Shown: positions 1 to 9,955, numbered from the stretch's first letter. The stretch is DNA of 64,000 nt from Colwellia sp. MB02u-6 (GCF_014077095.1 NZ_JACGVG010000036.1:62001-126000); one strand, 5' to 3'. The notes: generated by a model from the letters alone, not told the origin. Numbers and translations are program-made.

Positions 1-379
1 AGTAATCTTCAAACTCCGGCATGTATTTATTAATAAAGCGTCTATCTTGCCCAATGCTATTACCACACATAGGCGATTTACCTTGTGTAACGTGTGGCTT
101 AAAAAATGCCAAGGTTTCCGCACTTGCTTGCGCTAAACTCGTGCTACTTTCTCGACATCTTTGGGTTAAACCTGATTGGCCATGATGCTCGATACACCAG
201 GGATTCATATTATTTAATATTTCATCACTTTGATGAATAGCAAACACTGGCCCTTGAGCTAAAATATTAAGTTGGCTATCGGTAATGATTGTCGCAATTT
301 CTAAAATAACGTCAGTACTCGGTTCAAGGCCGGTCATCTCTAAATCTAACCAAATTAAATTGCTATCGTTAGCGTTCAT
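1..379 (-). CDS. orn: oligoribonuclease, 5' part (cut by window start)
   Basis: Orn is a 3'-5' exoribonuclease that degrades 2-5 nt RNAs, including pGpG from c-di-GMP turnover. The first 126 codons are visible, translated from the minus strand. They hold the DEDD Exo I motif [11 protein letters not shown] (acidic metal ligands) close to the N-terminus and later [21 protein letters not shown], typical of the family. I place the start at the ATG at 379 because AGGA lies 6 nt upstream of it; the in-frame ATG at 385 touches the AGGA. The C-terminal third, including the last catalytic His-Asp motif, lies outside the window. It is divergent from rsgA, a common gammaproteobacterial arrangement. Confidence 0.95.
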   Translation of the reverse strand, partial: MNANDSNLIWLDLEMTGLEPSTDVILEIATIITDSQLNILAQGPVFAIHQSDEILNNMNPWCIEHHGQSGLTQRCRESSTSLAQASAETLAFFKPHVTQGKSPMCGNSIGQDRRFINKYMPEFEDY

Positions 380-589
380 TGTCATTCCTACGTTATTTAC
401 TGTTGATCAAATTATATATATTAGCAGATAAACTACAGAGAGTGTGCCTGCAAAGGCACGATTACACATGCATTTAAGCGCTACTTGAGTATATAATACG
501 GCAGAACGTAACACGATTAAATTTATTTATCGGTTACTAACAGAGATTAAAAATACAAATTCTGAGTTAACATAAAAAGAGAATAACTT

Positions 590-1627
590 GTGGCTAAAGC
601 CAAAAAATTAACCAAAGGTCAAACGCGACAGATCAAAGCGAACCAAAGTAAGAAATTACGTAAATCTACTGAAAAAGTACAATGGCAAGATGATGAACTC
701 GCTGCAATTGAAACCGGTACTATTATTAGTCGTTTTGGCCAACATGCAGATGTGGAGGGCAGCGATGGCGAAATTTTTCGTTGTAATATGCGCCGCAGTA
801 TTGCTTCCTTGGTTTGTGGTGACAAAGTGCTTTGGCGCAAAGGCAAAGAAACGCAACACAGTATTTCAGGCGTAATTGAAGCAGTTCATGAGCGTAAGTC
901 TGTACTGAGTCGCCCTGACGTTTACGATGGTGTTAAGCCTATTGCGGCCAATATTAGCCAAATACTGATTGTTTCATCAGTGTTACCAGCCTTTAACGCT
1001 GACATTATTGATCGTTACTTAGTCGCGGCTGAACAAACCGGCATTACCCCAGTTATTTTATTGAATAAAATTGATTTATTCGATGATAGCAATCGTGATG
1101 AAATTGAAAATCAACTGAATATTTACCGAGAAATTGGTTATCAAGTGACTTACATGAGTAATGAAACCGGTGAAGGTATTACTGAGTTAAAGTGTCAACT
1201 TAGCCAGCATACCAGTGTATTTGTCGGTCAGTCTGGTGTCGGTAAGTCAACACTGACTAATACCTTGATGCCTGAATTAGGTGTCGTCACTAAAATTGTC
1301 TCAGAAAATTCAGGGTTGGGTCAGCACACCACAACGGTTGCTCGATTATATCATTTTGAACAAGGTGGCGATCTGATTGACTCACCCGGCATACGAGAAT
1401 TTGGCTTGTGGCATTTATCACCCATACAGGTCAGTAATGGCTTTATCGAATTTAACCCCTACATTGGGACCTGTAAATTTCGTGACTGTAAACACCAAAA
1501 CGATCCCGGCTGTGCGTTAATTGCGGCGAAAGATGAAGGCAAAATCTTCCCAGAGCGCTTAGCCAGTTTCCAAAAAATATTAGCTAGTTTAGGTGATAAT
1601 ACCCTAACCTCACGCTTTAATGATTAA
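590..1627 (+). CDS. rsgA: ribosome small subunit biogenesis GTPase RsgA
   Basis: RsgA is a circularly permuted GTPase that checks late 30S maturation and releases assembly factors such as RbfA. The 345-residue product shows an N-terminal basic tail and OB-fold, then G motifs in permuted order: NKID (G4), GQSGVGKST (P-loop), the switch region with GLGQHTTT, and DSPGIREF (G3). A C-terminal zinc knuckle follows (C-x4-C-x-H-x5-C, around residue 293). The start is GTG with a purine-rich AAGAGA upstream; the N-terminus MAKAKKLTKGQ matches other RsgA proteins. psd follows after 30 bp on the same strand, as in many relatives. Confidence 0.96.
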   Translation: MAKAKKLTKGQTRQIKANQSKKLRKSTEKVQWQDDELAAIETGTIISRFGQHADVEGSDGEIFRCNMRRSIASLVCGDKVLWRKGKETQHSISGVIEAVHERKSVLSRPDVYDGVKPIAANISQILIVSSVLPAFNADIIDRYLVAAEQTGITPVILLNKIDLFDDSNRDEIENQLNIYREIGYQVTYMSNETGEGITELKCQLSQHTSVFVGQSGVGKSTLTNTLMPELGVVTKIVSENSGLGQHTTTVARLYHFEQGGDLIDSPGIREFGLWHLSPIQVSNGFIEFNPYIGTCKFRDCKHQNDPGCALIAAKDEGKIFPERLASFQKILASLGDNTLTSRFND

Positions 1628-1657
1628 GACAGTTAAACTCACAATAAGGAAAAAATA

Positions 1658-2539
1658 GTGCTAGTTAATAAATTGAAAATCGCCCTACAACACCTAATGC
1701 CAAAACATGGAATTTCGCGACTAGTAGGTAAATTTGCCGCTGCAGAGGCTGGCTGGCTTACCACCAAGGCCATTAGTTATTTTATCAAAGCTTATGACAT
1801 TAATATGGCAGAAGCTAAGTTAAAAAACGCCACTGATTTTACCACCTTTAATGACTTTTTCACCCGTGAATTAGCAGAAGGCGCACGCACTATCATCGCA
1901 GACCCAAACACTATTTGTTATCCTGTGGATGGTGCCATTAGTCAACAAGGGCCAATTGTACAAGGTCAACTTATTCAAGCGAAAGGTTTTAACTACAGTT
2001 TGGAGACGTTACTGGGTGGCGATCAAGCAACTGCAGCACCTTTTCAAGATGGTGAGTTTTCATGTATTTATCTGGCACCGAAAGATTACCACCGTATCCA
2101 CATGCCTATTACCGGCACCTTACGAGAAATGATTTATGTGCCCGGGGATTTGTTTTCAGTAAACCCGTTAACCGCGAATAATGTACCCAACTTATTTGCC
2201 CGTAATGAACGTGTAGTCACAGTGTTTGATACTGCACATGGCCCGATGGCGATGGTGCTTGTTGGCGCAACCATAGTCGCTAGTATTGAAACAATTTGGG
2301 CTGGCACGATAACACCTCCTGCAGGTAAAGATGTGTTTCGCTGGCAATATCCTACAGAGGGCGCAGGTGCAATAACACTAGAGAAAGGCGCTGAAATGGG
2401 TCGATTTAAACTCGGCTCCACTGTTGTCACCACCTTTGCGCCAAATATGGTGAAATTTAATCCGCAAGCGGGGCCAGAAACAGTGACTCGCCTTGGTGAA
2501 CATTATGCAGATTTAGTGAAATTGGCTGCCGATGCATAA
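1658..2539 (+). CDS. psd: phosphatidylserine decarboxylase proenzyme
   Basis: This inner-membrane, pyruvoyl-dependent enzyme makes phosphatidylethanolamine from phosphatidylserine. The 293-residue length is usual for bacterial type I enzymes. The C-terminal LGST self-cleavage motif (KLGSTVV, near residue 252) is intact; its serine becomes the pyruvoyl group. Upstream are the conserved YPVDGAIS and [10 protein letters not shown] segments, the latter with the catalytic histidine. The GTG start has AAGGA about 7 nt upstream. It probably shares a transcript with rsgA, and a hairpin with a T-run follows about 70 bp after the stop. Confidence 0.96.
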   Translation: MLVNKLKIALQHLMPKHGISRLVGKFAAAEAGWLTTKAISYFIKAYDINMAEAKLKNATDFTTFNDFFTRELAEGARTIIADPNTICYPVDGAISQQGPIVQGQLIQAKGFNYSLETLLGGDQATAAPFQDGEFSCIYLAPKDYHRIHMPITGTLREMIYVPGDLFSVNPLTANNVPNLFARNERVVTVFDTAHGPMAMVLVGATIVASIETIWAGTITPPAGKDVFRWQYPTEGAGAITLEKGAEMGRFKLGSTVVTTFAPNMVKFNPQAGPETVTRLGEHYADLVKLAADA

Positions 2540-2608
2540 ATTTTGTCCCATCGCTTCAAAGCTCAGTGATAGGTATTGCAAAAAATGTAAATAATTGCTC
2601 ATCAAGGG

Positions 2609-2648
2609 CTAGTGGTGAGTTTATTAAGAGCTCACTGCTAGCTTTTTA
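2609..2648 (+). terminator. intrinsic terminator after psd
   Basis: Arms GCTAGTGGTGAG (2609-2620) and CTCACTGCTAGC (2632-2643) pair over 12 positions, two of them G-U wobbles, around an 11-nt loop. Five T residues follow directly. This is a good rho-independent terminator for the rsgA-psd transcript. Confidence 0.75.
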
Positions 2649-2947
2649 GTAAACGCCTATGTTGCTATATTGATAAACTTTATACAGCGATCACATCATA
2701 CTGTAAGAGCAATAATTAATACTATCTGCTAATAAACATTTTCAGTACTTATGATTTGAATCTAATGACAATTAAATAGAGCAATTCAACTATTACTATT
2801 GCTCATTTATTCGTCGCAAGCTAGGATAGCAATAATAAGATACGAGTGTATTCGTATAACAACACCAAACTGACTACTTCTCGTTCAGTAAGCAGAATAT
2901 TAGTTTGCTTGGTATAATATTAGATAAATTTGCCTTAAGGAATCTCA
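2649..2947. promoter_or_regulatory. upstream region of the BlaI-type gene, with -10 box and repeated octamer
   Basis: AT-rich DNA without a plausible gene. Near its right end the octamer AATATTAG occurs twice, at 2896-2903 and 2916-2923, exactly 20 bp apart, and a perfect -10 hexamer TATAAT sits at 2913-2918, overlapping the second copy. BlaI/MecI repressors usually autoregulate from dyads at their own promoter, so the repeats are candidate operator halves. That is inference; I see no classical TACA-N-TGTA dyad. Confidence 0.35.
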
Positions 2948-3334
2948 ATGTTACGAGATAAATCAAATATTAAGCCTACAGAGGCGGAACTAACGCTGCT
3001 TAATATTCTATGGAAAATCGGACCAGCTACAGTTCGACAGGTCCATGACACGGTTAGCCAAAGCCAAAAAACTGGTTATACTACTGTGCTGAAGATATTA
3101 CAAATCATGCACGAAAAGACCTTAGTTATTCGCGACGAAAGCAACCGAGCCCATGTTTATGCGCCCTCGAATAGCGAGATGGTTACACAATCGTCTTTAT
3201 TAAAAGATTTAGTGTTAAAAGCCTTTGGTGGTTCAACATCAAAGTTAGTCATGCGAGCGTTAGATAATTCAACAAGCAAAGAAGAAATTGAAGATATTAG
3301 ACAGTTACTCAATGAATTAGAACAACAATCTTAA
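2948..3334 (+). CDS. BlaI/MecI/CopY-family transcriptional repressor
   Basis: The 128-residue protein has the winged-helix start of this family (PTEAELTLLNILWKIGPATV, about residues 11-30), a recognition helix in KTGYTTVLKILQIMHEK, and a C-terminal dimerisation helix with STSKEEIEDIRQLLNELE. Family members repress their own operon and are inactivated when a membrane M56 protease senses a signal. The next gene, 33 bp downstream, is such a protease, so the two very likely form a BlaI-BlaR1-type pair. No beta-lactamase is nearby, so the regulated trait is unknown. The ATG is preceded by TTAAGGA. Confidence 0.9.
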   Translation: MLRDKSNIKPTEAELTLLNILWKIGPATVRQVHDTVSQSQKTGYTTVLKILQIMHEKTLVIRDESNRAHVYAPSNSEMVTQSSLLKDLVLKAFGGSTSKLVMRALDNSTSKEEIEDIRQLLNELEQQS

Positions 3335-3367
3335 TTAACTAAGACTCAAAAGGTAACTTAAACAGGC

Positions 3368-5320
3368 ATGATTGAGGCAAGCTTAATACATAGTCCATCA
3401 TTGGCAGCTTTAGCCATAACTCTTATCCATTTTTTATGGCAAGGAGTTTTAATTGCAGTGGTATTAAAAGCCCTACTGTCGCTAATATCCTATCAAAAAT
3501 CTCAATTACGCTACGCGTTAAGCTCTATGGCGATGCTAGCCAACCTTATTTTACCTATTATCACTTTTTTTCTTGTTTACGATACTCACTTTCGTCAAGT
3601 AACAAACTTTGTTCATGCCCAGCCTCTACTGGAGCAAGATTTTTATCTAGAAAAAACAGCCACAAACCCTTGGTATATGGAATGGTTGGAATATTTCCCT
3701 CTAGTCGCTATGGTTTGGTTTACTGTTGTTACAACACTTGCGCTTAAGTTAATCATAGAGCTGTACAATGTTAATAAACTGCCATTGCAGGGCTGTACTG
3801 CCGTTGATATTGCACTGCAAAAGCGTTTTGATGTGCTGCTTGTTAAAGTCGGCTTGTCGAGAAAAGTGGCCTTATTACTTTCTAACAAAACCGATGTTCC
3901 TATGGCAATAGGTTGGTTAAAGCCTGTGGTACTGATCCCATTCAGTATGTTGTCAGGCTTAACACCTCAACAGTTAGATATGCTATTACTACACGAATTA
4001 GCACATATTCGACGTCATGATTACCTGGTCAATTTTTTACAAACGCTTGTTGAAATATTACTGTTTTTTCATCCTGCAGTAAATTGGGTGTCAAAACAAA
4101 TGCGTAACGAAAGGGAGTATTGCAGCGATGATGTTGCCGTACAACACGGTGGCAGTTCATTGGCCTATGCGCATACTTTGGCAGATACCGCCTCTTTGTG
4201 TGAGCAACATCGCCATCTCACCATTCCAAATATGGCCATGGCGGCTTCTGGTGGTGATTTAAAACAACGGGTTGTTCGACTCTTAGACCAGCAGCAGCAC
4301 TGCACAAAAACTGCCGATACCGGCAAATGGCTTGCTTCATTTACCATTTTATTGAGCATTATTTTTCTCTTGTCTAAGTACTCGCTAACCTTGCCAATTA
4401 TTGATCTACAGTCAGGTAGTATTTCATTGTATGACTCTGTAGCAGTGCAAAATAAAAACTCAATAGCACCGACACCTGAAGCCTTTCAGCAAACAAATGC
4501 CAACACCACATTTGCTAGCCATTTATTAGCTAGAAATCACACAAGTACCGGTGCATTACTGGCACCAAAAAAAGTAGGAAATTCAGCTAAAACTATTAAT
4601 GAAAAGCAAAAAACCAAAGAAATAATAGCCAACAAAAAGCTTAACATTTTAAGTGATTATTCAGCTAACTCCTATTATAACGAGTTACCTTTTGTGGCTG
4701 TAAATGCAAATAATAATAAAAATGTAGCCCAACATCATGCAGAATTACAACACGAAACACAAGTTAACCAACAGCCAGATATAGCAAGCAAAAAATCGAT
4801 TTCAACATTAGCATTTGAACGCACTGACTCTAAACATGTTGGAGCAGAGGCAAACCCGTATAAGCAACAAATTAATTCACTGTTAAACGAGCCGATAATA
4901 TCCAGAGATACCCCAATAACGGCATTAAGCCGAAGCCAATTTGGTACTAACTACCAACAACAGACAGATAATAAATTTAGTAGTACACGCTTAGGTCAAA
5001 GCCAATTAAAAAAAAGTGTTATCAAACATGAGGCTTTTAAAACTAGCCGGGTAACAGCACGACTAATAAACTCAGCTGAACTTAAATATCCTGCTTCAGC
5101 AAAAAGAAAAGGCATAGAATTAGAGATCATGGTGGAGTTTAATATAGACCAAAATGGCTTAGTTAAAGACATTCAGTTTGAGTCTAAAAGCAAAGTTAAC
5201 TACTTTCGCAATACCATTCGTAACGCTATGGAAAAATGGCGTTTTCTCCCTGCAAAAGAAAATGGCCGCGCAGTAGAGAGCACAATGTCAAAAATATTCT
5301 CCTTTAGTCTTTTAGGGTAA
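3368..5320 (+). CDS. M56 (BlaR1-like) membrane metallopeptidase with C-terminal TonB domain
   Basis: A 650-residue multi-spanning protein. The N-terminal 340 residues contain several hydrophobic helices and the zinc motif HELAH (residues 209-213) followed by IRRHDYLVN, as in BlaR1/MecR1. A long, low-complexity Asn/Gln/Lys/Ser-rich linker follows (about 350-560). The last 80 residues form a TonB C-terminal-like domain (LKYPASAKRKGIELEIMVEF ... MEKWRFLPA). There is no penicillin-binding sensor domain, so it should not sense beta-lactams as BlaR1 does. The TonB-like end could contact an envelope partner. It pairs with the repressor upstream. Confidence 0.85.
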   Translation: MIEASLIHSPSLAALAITLIHFLWQGVLIAVVLKALLSLISYQKSQLRYALSSMAMLANLILPIITFFLVYDTHFRQVTNFVHAQPLLEQDFYLEKTATNPWYMEWLEYFPLVAMVWFTVVTTLALKLIIELYNVNKLPLQGCTAVDIALQKRFDVLLVKVGLSRKVALLLSNKTDVPMAIGWLKPVVLIPFSMLSGLTPQQLDMLLLHELAHIRRHDYLVNFLQTLVEILLFFHPAVNWVSKQMRNEREYCSDDVAVQHGGSSLAYAHTLADTASLCEQHRHLTIPNMAMAASGGDLKQRVVRLLDQQQHCTKTADTGKWLASFTILLSIIFLLSKYSLTLPIIDLQSGSISLYDSVAVQNKNSIAPTPEAFQQTNANTTFASHLLARNHTSTGALLAPKKVGNSAKTINEKQKTKEIIANKKLNILSDYSANSYYNELPFVAVNANNNKNVAQHHAELQHETQVNQQPDIASKKSISTLAFERTDSKHVGAEANPYKQQINSLLNEPIISRDTPITALSRSQFGTNYQQQTDNKFSSTRLGQSQLKKSVIKHEAFKTSRVTARLINSAELKYPASAKRKGIELEIMVEFNIDQNGLVKDIQFESKSKVNYFRNTIRNAMEKWRFLPAKENGRAVESTMSKIFSFSLLG

Positions 5321-5329
5321 AGTTTAACG

Positions 5330-5778
5330 GTGTTCCCCCTGGTTAAAAAATTTTTCTGCTGCTCTGATGTTAACACTTGCATAACACCATGGTGAAATTT
5401 TGCCCTTTCCATTGCTGCTTGTTGAAAATTTAGCTGATGTTGGGCATAGATAGCTATAAACTTATTTTCATCAAATTCGCGCGCTTTTGCCCCTGTTTAT
5501 CTTCTTTCATACTGACAAAAATCAGCTTGATTTCGCTACGTTGGGATTGACTTAGATCTAACTTTTTCGCTAAGCGATGTAAGCGTTTTCCGGCTGTGCA
5601 TGCTGATGATCACGACCTTAATGCTGTTGATGACTCATGTAATAGCCATTGTGATGGCATAATATTTTTTTGTGGCCCATGGCATTGGTGCTAAAGGTAC
5701 TAAGGCTGATAATACCAAGCACAAGTATGCTGATCGCCACATGGGGTTTTATTGTTGAATACAGCTTTGTGTTTTCAT
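5330..5778 (-). pseudogene. decayed CpxP/Spy-like periplasmic protein gene
   Basis: Read on the minus strand, fragments in different frames make one plausible Spy/CpxP protein. An ATG at 5778 has GAGGA 8 nt upstream. A signal-peptide-like stretch KPHVAISILVLGIISLS follows, then a His-rich segment, then RLHRLAKKLDLSQSQR in another frame, and finally YAQHQLNFQQAAMERAKFH with VMQVLTSEQQKNF in a third. LTxxQ-type helices are the hallmark of this family of stress chaperones. At least three frameshifts separate the pieces, so it is not functional. The 3' limit is approximate and lies against the end of the M56 gene. Confidence 0.6.
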
Positions 5779-5954
5779 CAGTTTGTTCCTCAATAAATTC
5801 ACCCTCAGTATAATTTGTGCAACGAAAATAAACGCAATACAACGTAAATTTTGTGTAAAGATAGCCCTAGCGCTAACTTATACATTATTACATAGCGAGA
5901 ATAGTCTTACGATTATCATTGAACTACCCTTTGATATCAGTAAAAATAGTGCGA

Positions 5955-7025
5955 ATGAATCATAAAAAATTTTATCCGATAGTTTTCTTTTGGCTATTTT
6001 TAGGAATTTCAGCCATGACTAAAGCAAAAAGCTTAGAGAGTAAGCAAGCACTTACATTAGAAAAAATTGCCGCCATTGAAAGCTTTTGGCAATCAGTAAC
6101 TCAAACGTCATTCAAAACAGATGACAATATTCGCATCGCTTATGCAACTAACTTTAAACGCCCTCAAAAGCCTTATATTGTTATTGTACCTGGGCGTTCC
6201 GAAGGTTACCTAAAATATCAAGAGTTGGCTTATGACCTAGATAATCAAGGCTATGATAGCGTTATCATTGATCATCGAGGACAAGGGCTTTCGATGCGTT
6301 TAACAACAAACCACTTACAGGGTTATGTGGAAAACTTTGATCACTATGCGCAAGACCTACAACGATTGCTCCACCACGTCTTACCTGAAAAATACCCACA
6401 ACATCAGCAAAGCTCTTTTATGCTAGCACATTCAATGGGTGGCGCTATTGCACTAAGATATCTGCAACTTTACCCACATAAGATCAAGGCATTAAGTTTA
6501 AGCTCTCCCATGATAGCGATATCAAGTGGCGGTACGCCAGATTGGTTAGCAAAAGCATTAATAAAAACAGGCTCAACAATAAACCATTGGTTGTCTGATA
6601 CACCATGGTATTTTTTTGGACAAAATGATAGTAATCAGAGTTCATTTGAACAAAATCGCTTAATGCATTCAGCAGAGCGTTTTCAGCGTTTTAAGTCATT
6701 ATATCAAGCCCAGCCAGAACTAAAACTGGGGGGAGTCACTTTTAATTGGCTAGAGCAAGCCATGATAAATTCGGATAACTTATTTATTGATATCGAAAAA
6801 TTGTCGCTACCAATACAAATGTTACAAGCAGAAGATGAAGAGATTGTTGATAATAATGCTCAAGATAACTTTTGTACAACACTCAATAGTTTTAATCACA
6901 ATGCTTGCCCTGGCGGTAAGCCCATAATCATCTCTGGCGCCTATCATGAGCTTTTTTTTGAAGTGGACGAATACCGAGATATCGCGATAGATAAAACCAT
7001 CACATGGTTTTCACAACATCAATAA
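5955..7025 (+). CDS. alpha/beta hydrolase, lysophospholipase (PldB-like)
   Basis: A serine hydrolase with an N-terminal hydrophobic leader (KFYPIVFFWLFLGISAM), so probably membrane-anchored or exported. The nucleophile elbow is AHSMGGA, with VIIDHRGQGLSMR before it as in monoacylglycerol lipases and lysophospholipase L2. The acid is likely Asp in QAEDEEIVDN and the base His in SGAYHELFFE. The frame is open from a TTG at 5919, but the ATG at 5955 gives a cleaner signal peptide and a product of 356 residues. Neither start has a strong ribosome-binding site. It appears monocistronic. Confidence 0.8.
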   Translation: MNHKKFYPIVFFWLFLGISAMTKAKSLESKQALTLEKIAAIESFWQSVTQTSFKTDDNIRIAYATNFKRPQKPYIVIVPGRSEGYLKYQELAYDLDNQGYDSVIIDHRGQGLSMRLTTNHLQGYVENFDHYAQDLQRLLHHVLPEKYPQHQQSSFMLAHSMGGAIALRYLQLYPHKIKALSLSSPMIAISSGGTPDWLAKALIKTGSTINHWLSDTPWYFFGQNDSNQSSFEQNRLMHSAERFQRFKSLYQAQPELKLGGVTFNWLEQAMINSDNLFIDIEKLSLPIQMLQAEDEEIVDNNAQDNFCTTLNSFNHNACPGGKPIIISGAYHELFFEVDEYRDIAIDKTITWFSQHQ

Positions 7026-7094
7026 CCCATAGCCAAAAGCCAATGAGTAAAACATAAGAAGTTATGCCTTAATCATCGGCTTTTCGTCTTTAGC

Positions 7095-7994
7095 CTATTC
7101 GTGGTTGGACGCTGGCAAAGGGTCGTGATGAATAAATACTTCACAGGGTGCTAAGGCTAGAATAATTTCTGTTTCAATGGCCTCGCCAATACTATGAGCT
7201 TCTAACAAAGATAACTTACCGTCTAATTCTAAGTGAAATTGAATAAAACGATCGGGCCCTGCTTGTCGTGTTCTTAACTCGTGTAAACCATGAGTGCCTT
7301 CATGCGCCAAAATAATTTTCTTAATGGTATTAAGCTCTTCTTCAGTAAGTTCATGATCCATTAAGTGATGCACACTGTTCCAGATAATTTTACCTGCGCC
7401 AATGAGCAGGAATATAGCCACAGCAACAGTAAAAACCCCATCCGCTTGCAACCAATAACCTTGGCTTAAAAACAGGGCCGCAAGCACGCCTAAATTCAGA
7501 ATTAAGTCAGATTGATAATGCAAAGCATCGGCACTGATGGCGACAGATTTTGTCCGGTTAATGACATATTTTTGCAATATCACCAACAACAAGGTCATGA
7601 CAATAGCGATAATTGAGACCACAATACCCACTTCGGTACGCACCACTTCCTGTGGATTAATAATGCGGTCAACACCATTGAACACCAGTAATAATGCTGA
7701 ACCCAACACAAAGGCAGCCTGTACCAGTCCAGCTAAACTTTCCGCTTTGCCGTGACCAAATTTATGTTCTTTGTCGGCCGGAGCCAGAGCGAAACGTAAA
7801 ATCACCACATTCATGATGGAAGCGAATAAATCTAAAATCGAGTCAGTCGCAGAAGCTAACATGGCACTAGCGTCAGTAACAAAAAAAGCATAAAGCTTCA
7901 ACACTACTAAAATCAACGCCGTTGTTGTTGCCGCAAATGCTGCTAGCTTTACTAAGTAAGCATATTGGTTTGAATCTATCTGGTTAGCTTGCAC
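7095..7994 (-). CDS. fieF: cation diffusion facilitator, ferrous-iron/zinc efflux (FieF-like)
   Basis: A 299-residue CDF transporter that exports divalent metals by proton antiport. It shows six membrane helices; the metal-binding pattern of FieF is visible as ATDSILDLFAS in helix 2 and ISADALHYQSDLILNLG in helix 5 (DxxxD and HxxxD), followed by a cytoplasmic domain with HDPLPASNHE at the end. The GTG start at 7994 has a strong AGGAGG. A monocistronic unit divergent from trmL. Confidence 0.9.
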   Translation of the reverse strand: MQANQIDSNQYAYLVKLAAFAATTTALILVVLKLYAFFVTDASAMLASATDSILDLFASIMNVVILRFALAPADKEHKFGHGKAESLAGLVQAAFVLGSALLLVFNGVDRIINPQEVVRTEVGIVVSIIAIVMTLLLVILQKYVINRTKSVAISADALHYQSDLILNLGVLAALFLSQGYWLQADGVFTVAVAIFLLIGAGKIIWNSVHHLMDHELTEEELNTIKKIILAHEGTHGLHELRTRQAGPDRFIQFHLELDGKLSLLEAHSIGEAIETEIILALAPCEVFIHHDPLPASNHE

Positions 7995-8096
7995 TAAGTC
8001 CTCCTAATGAATAAATATTGCTTAACATTGATAAAGCAAAGCCGAATCAAGCACGGTATAATACCACTTAATTATACAATTTATTAAGCACTTGAT

Positions 8097-8561
8097 ATGT
8101 TAGATGTCGTTTTATTTCAACCTCAAATTCCACCCAACACAGGTAATATAATTCGCCTATGTGCTAATACCGGCTTTAGGTTACATCTAATTGAGCCACT
8201 CGGCTTTGACCTAGAAGATAAAAAATTGCGCAGAGCCGGTTTAGATTACCATGAGTTTGCGGCGCTTAAGCGCCATAAGAATTATCAAAGTTTCATTGAA
8301 AGTGAGCAACCTAAGCGCATATTAGCGGTGACAACAAAATCTACCGGTTATTATGGTGACATCAGTTTTCAGTCCGGTGATTATCTTTTATTTGGCTCAG
8401 AAACCGGTGGTTTACCTGAAGATGTTAGGCAACAAATACCTGACCAAGACAAAATTAGAATACCTATGTTAAAAGATAGTCGTAGTATGAACTTATCAAA
8501 CGCCACCGCTGTGATTGTTTATGAGGCATGGCGCCAGCTAGGTTTTGCAGACTCAGTATAA
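8097..8561 (+). CDS. trmL: tRNA (cytidine(34)-2'-O)-methyltransferase TrmL
   Basis: A SPOUT-class methyltransferase that methylates the wobble base of tRNA-Leu isoacceptors using S-adenosylmethionine. The 154-residue length is standard. Visible motifs are the N-terminal [20 protein letters not shown] and the trefoil-knot cofactor pocket [11 protein letters not shown], followed by [19 protein letters not shown]. All are intact. Start ATG at 8097. Confidence 0.95.
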   Translation: MLDVVLFQPQIPPNTGNIIRLCANTGFRLHLIEPLGFDLEDKKLRRAGLDYHEFAALKRHKNYQSFIESEQPKRILAVTTKSTGYYGDISFQSGDYLLFGSETGGLPEDVRQQIPDQDKIRIPMLKDSRSMNLSNATAVIVYEAWRQLGFADSV

Positions 8562-8603
8562 AAATAAATCCGTTATAACCTGATGACCCTTATGCTAAAG
8601 CGG

Positions 8604-8854
8604 GTTAAATTTCATTTAACTTGTGGACTAAAGTCCAGCCTTCATAGAGCCTAAAGGTGATTTCAACGTTCATAGCTTTATTGCCGGTCGGATTTTAGTC
8701 CGTGAAACCTTGATCGGGGGATTAATGTGATAGGTAAACAAACATCTGTAGCGAGTACTATTTTTTATAATCTGTAAATATAGATTAAAAAATTAATGTT
8801 GTTTATGGCGAAAATCGTTAAATTTCATTTAAATTGATGGACTAAAGTCCAGCC
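8604..8854. repeat. pair of REP-like repeats around a GGACTAAAGTCC palindrome
   Basis: In the gene-free stretch 8562-8944 a unit of about 37 bp occurs twice, at 8604-8640 and 8817-8854, with the same order of bases apart from a few changes. Each ends in TGGACTAAAGTCCAGCC, whose core GGACTAAAGTCC (8625-8636 and 8839-8850) is almost a perfect palindrome. A third, inverted and degenerate core (GGATTTTAGTCC) lies at 8690-8701. The arrangement resembles REP/REPIN elements mobilised by RAYT transposases. No RAYT gene is in the window. I see nothing else in this intergenic region. Confidence 0.6.
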
Positions 8855-8944
8855 AACGTAAAAGTTACGTGTGAACTTCAACCTTGGCTAATGATTTAAA
8901 CTGCCCGCTATTTATTCAATTACCAAAATGTGGTTTATTTGACC

Positions 8945-9952
8945 TTATTCAAATTTACGGTCACGAGATAATAAATCTGCTGCGGCTAATTTGGCGTCTT
9001 TAGCGCAATAAAGTACCTGATAAACCTGCTCAACAATCGGCATTTCAACACCCATGCGCTGTGCCAACATATAAACTTCTTTGGTGTTGCGATAACCTTC
9101 AACCACTTGACCAATATCAGCAATCGCTTGCTCAACACCTGCGCCAGCACCTAACGCTAAGCCAAAACGACGGTTACGTGACTGGTTGTCAGTACAAGTT
9201 AATACTAAATCACCTAGCCCTGCCATGCCCATAAATGTCGACGGTTCAGCGTTTAATGCACAACCTAAGCGGGTCATTTCGGCTAGGCCACGGGTAATTA
9301 AAGCCGTTCGTGCATTTGCACCGAAGCCAATACCGTCAGCCATACCGGCACCAATGGCAATAACATTTTTAACGGCTCCGCCTAACTGTACACCGATAAA
9401 ATCGCTGTTGCTGTAAACTCGAAAGGTTCGCCCACAGTGTAATAAGTTAGATATATCTTCAACAAAGGCGTCATCGGTTGAAGATAAAGATATCGCCGTT
9501 GGTAATCCTGCGGCCATTTCTTTTGCAAAAGTAGGGCCAGAAAGCACAGCTAACGATATGTCATTACCTAAGATCTCTCGTGCTACGTCTTGCAATAAGC
9601 GCCCTGAATCGTGCTCTAAACCTTTAGTAGCCCAAACTAAACGCGCATCTTTTCTTAGATAAGGTTTGATTTTCTCCAGCATTTCACCAAATACATGGCT
9701 CGGCACCACCAATAAAATATTTTTACTGGCCGCGACTACGTTGGCCAAATCATCACTCACCACTAATGCTTTTGGAAACTGGCTACCGGGTAAATATTTT
9801 TCATTAGCGCGCGTGCTCACCATTTCAGCAACGTGATTAGCATCACGTCCCCAAAGCAATGTTTTATGACCATTACGGGCTAAACATATGGCTAGCGCTG
9901 TGCCATAAGAGCCAGCGCCAATAACAGAAATTGCTGCAGAATCAGGGCTCAT
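8945..9952 (-). CDS. gpsA: glycerol-3-phosphate dehydrogenase [NAD(P)+]
   Basis: GpsA reduces dihydroxyacetone phosphate to sn-glycerol-3-phosphate for phospholipid synthesis. The 335-residue protein has an N-terminal Rossmann motif [10 protein letters not shown], the catalytic-lysine region [13 protein letters not shown], and [20 protein letters not shown], all typical. It is the last gene of the rhodanese-grxC-secB-gpsA series and starts 3 bp after secB, so it is probably translationally linked. In this window its product might also feed the CDP-glycerol pathway at 49.9-51.5 kb, which is inference. Confidence 0.96.
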   Translation of the reverse strand: MSPDSAAISVIGAGSYGTALAICLARNGHKTLLWGRDANHVAEMVSTRANEKYLPGSQFPKALVVSDDLANVVAASKNILLVVPSHVFGEMLEKIKPYLRKDARLVWATKGLEHDSGRLLQDVAREILGNDISLAVLSGPTFAKEMAAGLPTAISLSSTDDAFVEDISNLLHCGRTFRVYSNSDFIGVQLGGAVKNVIAIGAGMADGIGFGANARTALITRGLAEMTRLGCALNAEPSTFMGMAGLGDLVLTCTDNQSRNRRFGLALGAGAGVEQAIADIGQVVEGYRNTKEVYMLAQRMGVEMPIVEQVYQVLYCAKDAKLAAADLLSRDRKFE

Positions 9953-9955
9953 AAA

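Noticed and set aside
1929-2433. Overlapping open frames on both strands inside psd
   Set aside because: They have no start signals or recognisable motifs and are shadows of the strongly conserved psd frame.
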